Origin: a virus | Reading direction: 5' to 3' (one strand) | IMG/VR virus record: IMGVR_UViG_3300047287_000181 | Span: 1-20,504 of that record | DNA length: 20,504 nucleotides | Part shown: one piece after another, positions 10,632 to 15,274 of the stretch | Numbering within the stretch: position 1 is the first letter of the stretch | Layout: each line of letters begins with the position of its first letter | Position numbers and translations under genes: made by a program | The notes under the pieces: generated by a model | Seen by the model: only the letters and a program-made list of their open reading frames with translations | Told to the model about the DNA's origin: nothing | Databases searched by the model: none

Positions 10632-10874
10632 TTAATGCAAAGTAGGCTTTGCTTGTTGTATTTCAATCTTGTCCAGTAAGTCTGCAACGTTATCGTCGTT
10701 GAGCATTTGGGTATTAATTAACTTAATAACCTCTTTGAAGAACTCGACATTTTTAGGCAATTCAATGCTGTGCGTTAAGCTAGGATAAATGAAGTCCAAT
10801 TGGCCATTTTCTTTGATAATAATGGCGCAGTCTTTGGGTCCGCATTGATATCCTTTGTGTAAATCGGTTGACAT
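10632..10874 (-). CDS. Small protein of unknown function upstream of gp25
   Basis: The 80-residue product is acidic and mixed in composition, with CGPKDCAIIIKENGQLDFIY near the N-terminus followed by a helix-prone region (VEFFKEVIKLINTQML). The two cysteines (CGPKDC) could be structural. I do not recognise the family for certain; small proteins with an IIIKENGQLDF-like opening do occur in T4-like marine phages. It is the first gene of the gp25-gp6-giant leftward run, 32 bases before gp25. Its ATG (10874-10872) sits inside the -35 element of a promoter firing the other way. No good ribosome site is visible. A late-like AATAAATA box lies 25 bases upstream of its start. Reality of the gene is supported by position, length and sensible composition, not by a known homolog. 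Confidence 0.65.
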   Translation of the reverse strand: MSTDLHKGYQCGPKDCAIIIKENGQLDFIYPSLTHSIELPKNVEFFKEVIKLINTQMLNDDNVADLLDKIEIQQAKPTLH

Positions 10875-10896
10875 GAATTATGATTTATTGTAAAAT
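10868..10896 (+). promoter_or_regulatory. Sigma70-type promoter P4, with half-conserved palindromic spacer
   Basis: TTGACA (10868-10873), 17-base spacer, TAAAAT (10891-10896). The right arm ATTTATTGT (10883-10891) is identical to that in the two promoters at 14462 and 14793. The left arm ACATGAATT matches the family arm at 6 of 9 positions. It drives the rightward gene at 10929, with an expected start of transcription near 10903. Its -35 covers the start codon of the leftward gene at 10874. Confidence 0.8.
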
Positions 10897-10898
10897 AG

Positions 10899-10906
10899 TA
10901 TTTATT
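10899..10906 (-). promoter_or_regulatory. Candidate T4-late-like box AATAAATA
   Basis: On the minus strand the octamer AATAAATA, followed by CTATTTT, lies 24 bases before the ATG of the 80-residue gene at 10874. It differs from the T4 late -10 box TATAAATA in the first base. It would drive the gp25-gp6-giant baseplate genes. In AT-rich DNA such an octamer is not rare, so this is a suggestion only. Confidence 0.35.
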
Positions 10907-10928
10907 TGGCAATTTTCTGGAGAACTTT

Positions 10929-11330
10929 ATGACCATGCATCTAGCGCATCCTAGCCTAAGTACTACTGGTAAGAAAAAAGGTAAACGTAAGTTTGCCAGT
11001 GCAGAAGCCAAACGCAGGGCAGAAGCACTTGACGCCAGCTGGGCTGAACTTAAAAAGTCCCATGGCGTTTCAGAAGAAGACAAACGCCGCAAACGTGCAA
11101 TGGCCGCTCCTCCACTTAATAGTGTTTACTCATTGAAGCCGCCGCCTGGCCGCGAAACTACGCAACACATTAAGAGCCTAGGACAAGACAATGGGGTGGC
11201 TACAATGTCGGCCCCCAAGGTTTACACTGGCACCAAAGTCAAAGGTATTGCTACTATGCACAAGAGCAATGCTGTGCCTGTGTTCAGTGACGAAGAAGCT
11301 GTTGAAATTTCTAGGATGCGTAGAGGTTAA
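10929..11330 (+). CDS. Conserved phage protein of unknown function (basic N-terminus, C-terminal THKSNAVPVF-type motif)
   Basis: The 133-residue product starts at an ATG preceded by GGAGA at 10919-10923, a good ribosome site; a second ATG two codons later is less well placed. The N-terminal 60 residues are very Lys/Arg-rich (GKKKGKRKFASAEAKRRAEA) and helix-prone, which suggests nucleic-acid or acidic-partner binding. The C-terminus carries KGIATMHKSNAVPVFSDEEA and ends EISRMRRG, a pattern I recall from many unannotated marine and freshwater phage proteins. No function is known to me. It is a single gene with its own promoter (P4), pointing rightward between two leftward operons, so it is likely expressed with the other P-type genes near 14-16 kb. 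Its stop overlaps the stop of the leftward oxygenase gene within TTAA. Confidence 0.85.
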   Translation: MTMHLAHPSLSTTGKKKGKRKFASAEAKRRAEALDASWAELKKSHGVSEEDKRRKRAMAAPPLNSVYSLKPPPGRETTQHIKSLGQDNGVATMSAPKVYTGTKVKGIATMHKSNAVPVFSDEEAVEISRMRRG

Positions 11331-12013
11331 TCTTCTACTGCACTAGTAAACACGCTGAGTCCTATTTTGCCATGGGCACCTGCTCGTAAAAAGTTGCTGG
11401 CTACATGTAGGTGCCTGCGGTCAAAAACAAACACATTACCTGGCTTCCATTCAAAACGCTGTTTGACTGTAAGGCCTTCAAAGTTGCTACGGGGCAAATG
11501 ACTGCAATCTGCAACCAAGTCTTCGTCGAACCCTTTGTCCAGTTCAGCGACATCTGAGTAATCTGTTACAACCTTATTGTATTCTTCTTGTACATCAGTG
11601 CTACCTTTAACAAAGAACGCGGCTGGTCCGTACCAACGTTGATTTAATACATACAAGGAATTCTTTGCGGCATCGTAGTTTGTGCCCGCAAATACTTTAA
11701 GCGGGAACACAAATGTCTTCCATGGACTTGGATCCGGTAGTCCTGTATCTGTGTGTATTCTATAGGGCACTTTGGTATCAAAAAAGTTGCCACTGTCGAT
11801 TTTCCAAGTACCTTCGCCTATCTCTTTGTTTATAATAGGTGTGATTATTTCCAGGACTTTGGGCGTCAGGTTACTAAAGTATCTGCCCTTGTATTGTGCA
11901 TAACTGTTAGGGTCGTAGTCTTTGAGTTCTTCTTTGTAACCCGCGGCCCTGTGTTCCATTAGTAACTGGGTACGGGTAAACATGTCTACAGCATTTTCTA
12001 AAAAGTATGCCAT
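11327..12013 (-). CDS. 2OG-Fe(II)-dependent oxygenase-like protein
   Basis: The 228-residue product has the double-stranded beta-helix oxygenase signature: YRIHTDTG supplies the H87-x-D89 metal pair, FVFDRRHLHVASNF supplies the distal histidine (H201 or H203), and K216 in AHGKIGLSVF is the likely 2-oxoglutarate carboxylate ligand. Such enzymes hydroxylate or oxidise a substrate using Fe(II), O2 and 2-oxoglutarate; phage members are common and their substrates are mostly unknown. It is the last gene of a four-gene overlapping cassette. Its ATG shares a base with the stop of the QueC-like gene (TAATG), so translation is probably coupled. Its stop overlaps that of the rightward gene at 10929. 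The fold assignment is strong, the substrate unassigned. Confidence 0.82.
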   Translation of the reverse strand: MAYFLENAVDMFTRTQLLMEHRAAGYKEELKDYDPNSYAQYKGRYFSNLTPKVLEIITPIINKEIGEGTWKIDSGNFFDTKVPYRIHTDTGLPDPSPWKTFVFPLKVFAGTNYDAAKNSLYVLNQRWYGPAAFFVKGSTDVQEEYNKVVTDYSDVAELDKGFDEDLVADCSHLPRSNFEGLTVKQRFEWKPGNVFVFDRRHLHVASNFLRAGAHGKIGLSVFTSAVED

Positions 12014-12645
12014 TATTGTGTACCTGGGTCACGTTTTGTTAATTGTGTGAATGCCCAATGACGTTCTGCACATTGAAAACATTGTCCGCATCTGCCTACT
12101 TGCTGTTCAGTGCAACTGTGACTAAGTTCAAGTAATTGCTCTTGCCCAAATTGATAATACAAGTCCAATGTATGACGTTTGTCTAAGTCTACAAATGGCA
12201 CTTGGGCTCGCTTATAGTTGTTATGCGTAGGCCGCTCCGGATACAGTCCGGGCATAGGCCATTCTTTAGGAGGAGTTTGCTGACTGCCGTAGAATACATA
12301 ATCAGCAATACCGTTTAGAACTTCTATGGTTCCTGTTTCAACTTGTTTACTATGGTGTACTGTAGGATCTCCTACTTGTATGGGTGCAGGTAAATCCAAC
12401 TCTAATACTCTGTTTACATATTGCACAATATCAGGACTGTAACGATAAGCGCCATCTGTGCGAGGTACTGTAAAAGGAATGATTTCTTTAGGCTGTGGCA
12501 AGGCTTTGTTTAGCTTGGCCACAAGATATAGTAATATGGCACTGTCCATACCACCACTGACTGTTACGCCAATCTTCTTTGGCCATACAGGAATGTATAT
12601 ATTAAATGTTCTTTGATCGTTTGCGGGTCCGCATGTAATAAGCAT
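12013..12645 (-). CDS. QueC-like PP-loop ATPase with Cys4 zinc site
   Basis: The 210-residue product has a PP-loop (VTVSGGMDSAILLY, residues 27-40), the AMP-forming ATP-pyrophosphatase signature, and a C-terminal Cys cluster SCTEQQVGRCGQCFQCAERH with C178, C186, C189 and C192, as in the zinc site of QueC. QueC turns 7-carboxy-7-deazaguanine into preQ0 using ATP and ammonia; phage and bacterial relatives serve tRNA queuosine or 7-deazaguanine DNA modification. The spacing C-x7-C differs by one from the C-x8-C I recall for E. coli QueC. No queD, queE, folE or DNA transglycosylase is in this window, so the pathway may be elsewhere in the genome, supplied by the host, or the substrate may differ. 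Both ends are coupled to neighbours by TAATG overlaps. Assigned to the superfamily with confidence; exact QueC activity is inference. Confidence 0.78.
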   Translation of the reverse strand: MLITCGPANDQRTFNIYIPVWPKKIGVTVSGGMDSAILLYLVAKLNKALPQPKEIIPFTVPRTDGAYRYSPDIVQYVNRVLELDLPAPIQVGDPTVHHSKQVETGTIEVLNGIADYVFYGSQQTPPKEWPMPGLYPERPTHNNYKRAQVPFVDLDKRHTLDLYYQFGQEQLLELSHSCTEQQVGRCGQCFQCAERHWAFTQLTKRDPGTQ

Positions 12646-13349
12646 TAGTGTCTATGTTGCAAATGGGCAATAACCTTATTGACGTTTGCAACTGTAAATG
12701 GAATATTCATAATCAAGTGGATACTATCATCGGTCCAACTGATTGTTCTATGTGTCTTTTTCGTGTTCACATAGTATACACGGCCTTGTTCGATATTAAT
12801 TTTCTTATCGTCCATCCACCAGTCGTACTGTAGTGGTGCAACGTTCTTAACAAAGCAAGCTAACCTAAACTCTCTGCGAGGAAAGCCCGGGCTGTCCCTG
12901 TGTGGCACAAAGTATCCGCCCGTACCGCACTTGACTAAAAAGCTTCGGCCAACAGGAGCAAACTCTTCGAACAATGGATGTAAGCTGGCACAAGCATCAT
13001 ACAATGCTGTTGGCTTGGTAAATGCACTATCGCCTACCGGACGACCTAAGGCTTGGGCGGCTTCGGGCAAGCTGGGCAAGCTACGATGGTCCCAACCTTC
13101 CATGTCCAATGTTGTTAAACTAAGTCCTTTGCGATTGTTTGGCCGATCTGTACGAGGCAAATAATCAACCCAGTCGTTGGAAAACACCGACAGCTCTTGC
13201 TCAAGCTGTGCGGTGTCAATCATATAGTCTAAAGGTTCAAAGTCCCCTATACCCAGGAGCGCAGTTTCCGCAACTAGTTTGTCGTAATTGCTAATTGCTG
13301 GGTCTACTGCACTCCTGCTGTGACTTATACCTTTTCCGTCTACTGTCAT
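12645..13349 (-). CDS. Aspartyl/asparaginyl beta-hydroxylase-like oxygenase
   Basis: The 234-residue product has a C-terminal hydroxylase core: GGYFVPHRDSPGF gives H150-x-D152, KKTHRTIS gives distal H200, and the segments REFRLACFVKN and NIEQGRVYYVN match the beta-strands and the E-x-G turn usual in aspartyl/asparaginyl hydroxylase-like proteins. These are Fe(II) enzymes that hydroxylate Asp/Asn side chains or small substrates. The N-terminal 130 residues are less recognisable. The ATG overlaps the stop of the HNH gene (ATGA), and its own stop overlaps the next start (TAATG). It differs in sequence from the other oxygenase in the cassette, so the two are not a simple duplication. A protein in the tail operon (16816-17301) appears to share its fold without the metal ligands. 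Substrate unknown. Confidence 0.8.
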   Translation of the reverse strand: MTVDGKGISHSRSAVDPAISNYDKLVAETALLGIGDFEPLDYMIDTAQLEQELSVFSNDWVDYLPRTDRPNNRKGLSLTTLDMEGWDHRSLPSLPEAAQALGRPVGDSAFTKPTALYDACASLHPLFEEFAPVGRSFLVKCGTGGYFVPHRDSPGFPRREFRLACFVKNVAPLQYDWWMDDKKINIEQGRVYYVNTKKTHRTISWTDDSIHLIMNIPFTVANVNKVIAHLQHRH

Positions 13350-13885
13350 GCGGCCTTTACTAACTCATCGGGCCAGTGGATGTATTCCTTCCACGCTTCG
13401 TCCCTGATGTAAATTGTTTGTTTACGAGCAAGTTTAGCCATTTCCCAGTAAGTAGGCGCACGTGGTGCAACCAACGGTTCCATTGGGTCCGTACCTTTAA
13501 CAAAGTTACAAGTACGGCAAGCGGTTACAATGTTGTCCCAATTGGTTTCGCCACCTTGGCTACGTGGCACCACATGGTCGAACGTTAAGTCGTCAACATG
13601 GAACTGTTCACCACAGTACTGGCAACGATGGCCGTCACGCATGTAAACCATTTTACGGTTAAATGCCACACCAAAGCTAGGGTTTATATATTTGGTAGCC
13701 ACAATAATGCTGGGCACAGGAATAGTCAAGTGTTGACTATGCACTTCCCAATCGTCATAGTTTTTAATTACTATGGCTTTTTCAGAAAAGACTGCCTTAA
13801 TGGCTGTTTGCCAGTCAACCGTGCTCAGTGGAACCAAGCAAAGTGGCTGGTAGTCTGCGTTTAATACTAGTGTGTCAGAGCTCAT
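13346..13885 (-). CDS. HNH endonuclease family protein
   Basis: The product has the common HNH layout: DTLVLNADYQPLCLVPLSTV at the N-terminus, then a CQYCG...DHVVPRSQGG...CRTCN core. CxxC pairs bind zinc, the DH pair in FDHVVPRSQGG supplies the catalytic His, and NWDNIVTACRTCN closes the motif. Such proteins nick or cut DNA; phage examples include packaging helpers and free-standing homing enzymes. I place the start at the ATG at 13885 (179 aa), because the HNH-family opening follows at once and the string before it (TAAATATTGCTATG) matches that before gp25. A TTG at 13909 would add eight residues, but it sits at the expected transcription start and looks leaderless. First gene of the overlapping four-gene leftward cassette. 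Whether it serves packaging or the oxygenase/QueC-like genes is open. Confidence 0.87.
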   Translation of the reverse strand: MSSDTLVLNADYQPLCLVPLSTVDWQTAIKAVFSEKAIVIKNYDDWEVHSQHLTIPVPSIIVATKYINPSFGVAFNRKMVYMRDGHRCQYCGEQFHVDDLTFDHVVPRSQGGETNWDNIVTACRTCNFVKGTDPMEPLVAPRAPTYWEMAKLARKQTIYIRDEAWKEYIHWPDELVKAA

Positions 13886-13896
13886 AGCAATATTTA
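13883..13896 (-). promoter_or_regulatory. TAAATATTGCTATG start context of the HNH gene
   Basis: This 14-base string ends in the HNH start codon and matches the gp25 start context at 12 of 14 positions. No Shine-Dalgarno site is present. It supports the ATG at 13885 as the start and may be a late-type box next to the start, or an A/T-rich initiation context. Confidence 0.3.
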
Positions 13897-13915
13897 AGTG
13901 GGTGGTCAAAACGCT

Positions 13916-13944
13916 AGTATAACATCATTTGCTATTTCGAGCAA
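13916..13944 (-). promoter_or_regulatory. Weak sigma70-type promoter for the HNH/oxygenase/QueC-like cassette
   Basis: On the minus strand TTGCTC (13944-13939), a 17-base spacer and TATACT (13921-13916) would start transcription near 13909, about 24 bases before the HNH ATG. The -10 is good, the -35 matches only the first three bases. The spacer does not carry the palindrome seen in the rightward promoters, so control may differ. Confidence 0.35.
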
Positions 13945-13955
13945 TTAAATACTGT

Positions 13956-14138
13956 ATGCTTGAACGTGTGCCTGCAACCGAAAAACAAAGACGCTTGGAT
14001 GTGTGTACCGCATGTCCATTCTTTGTGCAAGCCGCGTGGACTTGCAAAAAATGCTGGTGTTACTTGCCTGCCAAAGCCAGCTTCAAAAAGACCCGATGCC
14101 CTGAAGGGAAATGGACAGTTGACAATAAATCCAATTAA
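13956..14138 (+). CDS. Small Cys-rich zinc-ribbon protein
   Basis: The 60-residue product (ATG at 13956) has paired cysteines, RRLDVCTACPFF then WTCKKCWCYLPAKASF and a final RCPEGKW, giving C-x2-C...C-x2-C-x-C...CP. This matches a small zinc-binding family often seen in phages, whose CPxGKW ending is characteristic. Function is not established; a zinc-stabilised DNA or protein adaptor is likely. A TTG at 13929 would extend it by nine residues but lies upstream of any sensible ribosome site, so I prefer the ATG. No clear Shine-Dalgarno is seen. It diverges from the HNH cassette across a 70-base gap. Its stop codon TAA lies within the spacer of the next promoter, so the promoter and gene end overlap. 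Confidence 0.75.
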   Translation: MLERVPATEKQRRLDVCTACPFFVQAAWTCKKCWCYLPAKASFKKTRCPEGKWTVDNKSN

Positions 14139-14147
14139 TTGTATAAT
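14119..14147 (+). promoter_or_regulatory. Sigma70-type promoter P1 with palindromic spacer
   Basis: TTGACA (14119-14124), 17-base spacer, TATAAT (14142-14147): both hexamers are perfect consensus. The inverted repeat is ACAATAAAT (14122-14130), CCA, ATTAATTGT (14134-14142), with one mismatch. It drives the gene at 14178 and overlaps the end of the preceding coding region. Confidence 0.9.
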
Positions 14148-14177
14148 AGCGAAATCGTTAACAAATTCTAACATTGT

Positions 14178-14465
14178 ATGGACTTTAACGCAAGCGATTT
14201 CGGATTCCTAGGTTGGAACAATGCACCCGGACACGATAAAATTTGGGGTTTTATTAAGACTAGTCAAGGGATTTTTAGCTTCTGGGGTCGCAGGGGCAAG
14301 AGTTTGTCGTTTAAAGAATACACTAGTATGTGGGACGTTGAAGCCGTTGCTAATAAAAAGGAATATTCGGGCTATAAACGACAATTTAATACCGAAGTAT
14401 TACCCCCGGATTTTGAGGGGCAATTAATGATGGCCTGCTTGGGCAAAGTAAAGTTTTCGGCTTGA
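14178..14465 (+). CDS. Small WGR-like protein
   Basis: The 95-residue product contains LGWNNAPGHDKIWGFIKTSQ, then GIFSFWGRRGKSLSFKEY. The order of a strand pair followed by the WGRRGK core recalls WGR domains, which bind nucleic acid or partner proteins and occur beside ligases and PARPs. That is a motif-level resemblance, not a search result. The C-terminus (LPPDFEGQLMMACLGKVKF) is helical in pattern. The ATG at 14178 lies about 24 bases after the expected transcription start of P1; no Shine-Dalgarno is visible, so the start is the least certain part. It stands alone behind its own promoter. Its TGA stop is embedded in the -35 hexamer of the next promoter. Likely early and accessory to DNA metabolism, as the downstream ligase suggests. 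Confidence 0.7.
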   Translation: MDFNASDFGFLGWNNAPGHDKIWGFIKTSQGIFSFWGRRGKSLSFKEYTSMWDVEAVANKKEYSGYKRQFNTEVLPPDFEGQLMMACLGKVKFSA

Positions 14466-14490
14466 CATTAAATCCAATTTATTGTATAAT
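14462..14490 (+). promoter_or_regulatory. Sigma70-type promoter P2 with palindromic spacer
   Basis: TTGACA (14462-14467), 17-base spacer, TATAAT (14485-14490), both perfect consensus. Arms ACATTAAAT (14465-14473), CCA, ATTTATTGT (14477-14485) pair with one mismatch. The preceding gene's TGA stop (14463-14465) is part of the -35. It drives the 88-residue gene at 14521. Confidence 0.9.
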
Positions 14491-14520
14491 AACACTATTG
14501 TAACGCAAAAGGAGTTTGAA

Positions 14521-14787
14521 ATGTTCGTAATGTATAACTTTTCCTATCCTAACTACAAGCCCCGTTATTTCGAAACTGAACGCGGCGCTCGTATTGCACA
14601 AGGTCGCAACAACAAAAACCCCAAAAACTTCCAGTGCGGTGTGCTCAGCCACAAAGCATTTGACGAGCTTTTTGGTAATAAAAAAGTTACTGTCAAGAAC
14701 TTGATGACGGGCATGGACGTGGAAATCCTGGAATCGGACCGCGGTACTTGTAACGACCCCAGCCAAGAACGCTATTTTTCCATGTAA
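14521..14787 (+). CDS. Small phage protein of unknown function
   Basis: The 88-residue product starts at the ATG at 14521 after an AAAAGGAG ribosome site; the open frame extends further upstream only into the promoter. It opens MFVMYNFSYPNYKPRYFETE, and the C-terminal half reads KKVTVKNLMTGMDVEI and ends SQERYFSM. The C-terminal pattern (VKNLMTG...DPS.E.YFSM) is one I recall from unannotated proteins of T4-like marine phages. Predicted as a small beta-rich domain; no catalytic motif is visible. It is a single gene with its own promoter (P2), followed six bases later by the next copy (P3). Expressed early, by promoter type. Confidence 0.8.
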   Translation: MFVMYNFSYPNYKPRYFETERGARIAQGRNNKNPKNFQCGVLSHKAFDELFGNKKVTVKNLMTGMDVEILESDRGTCNDPSQERYFSM

Positions 14788-14792
14788 TTTGG

Positions 14793-14821
14793 TTGACAAT
14801 AAATCCAATTTATTGTATAAT
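14793..14821 (+). promoter_or_regulatory. Sigma70-type promoter P3 with perfect palindromic spacer
   Basis: TTGACA (14793-14798), 17-base spacer, TATAAT (14816-14821), both perfect consensus. The inverted repeat ACAATAAAT (14796-14804), CCA, ATTTATTGT (14808-14816) is perfect. It drives the LPD29-like gene and, with no promoter between, probably the ligase and the 79-residue gene. Confidence 0.92.
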
Positions 14822-14854
14822 ACTTACATAGACAGCAACAAACAGGAGTTTTAA

Positions 14855-15262
14855 ATGGCTTACATTACCGCAGAAGACGTCAAAGCAATCCGCAACGAAC
14901 TCAAAGCTCGTTACCCGCAATTCAAATTTGGTTGCAAAAAGGGTGCAGGTAGCCTCAGCGTTGATGTTACCATTAAACAAGGTCCCGTGGACTTTATTGA
15001 AAACTATTTGACTGGTGCTACTCCTGGCGCCAATGTAGATTACATTCGCAAAGCTGGTTCCGTTCAAGTGAACCCTTACTGGCTGGACAGCACTTACTCC
15101 GGCGAGGCCTTGACAATCCTTGAAGATATTGTTAAAATTGTCAAGACTGCACCCAAGCGCGGTTGGTACGATAATTCTGACGCAATGACGGATTACTTTG
15201 ATACCGCTTACTACTTTCACATCAGCATTGGCGAGTGGAACAAACCTTATCAAGTGGCCTAA
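14855..15262 (+). CDS. LPD29-like domain protein
   Basis: The 135-residue product opens MAYITAEDVKAIRNELKARY and continues PQFKFGCKKGAGSLSVDVTI with KQGPVDFIENY, which fits the LPD29 domain (large polyvalent protein-associated domain 29), found in phage and plasmid proteins and often in anti-restriction or mobile-element contexts. Its activity is unknown. The C-terminal half has two YY-containing strands and a helix (EALTILEDIVKIVKTA). The start has an excellent ribosome site, ACAGGAG, eight bases before the ATG. It is the first gene after promoter P3 and lies 12 bases before the ligase, with which it is probably co-transcribed. I recognise the family by motif memory; an independent domain search would be the test. 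Confidence 0.8.
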   Translation: MAYITAEDVKAIRNELKARYPQFKFGCKKGAGSLSVDVTIKQGPVDFIENYLTGATPGANVDYIRKAGSVQVNPYWLDSTYSGEALTILEDIVKIVKTAPKRGWYDNSDAMTDYFDTAYYFHISIGEWNKPYQVA

Positions 15263-15274
15263 TTAGGAAAATAA

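Noticed and set aside
11375-11415. Inverted repeat GGCACCT...AGGTGCC as a terminator for the gene at 10929-11330
   Set aside because: The 7-bp arms enclose a 27-base loop and no T run follows; it lies in coding sequence and looks incidental.
13907-13909. TTG start for the HNH gene
   Set aside because: It coincides with the expected transcription start, has no ribosome site, and the family-like N-terminus starts at the ATG at 13885.
13929-13944. TTGCT-ATTTCG-AGCAA inverted repeat between the HNH and zinc-ribbon genes
   Set aside because: Arms of only five bases, no T run, no other copy seen; could be an operator but not supported enough to list.
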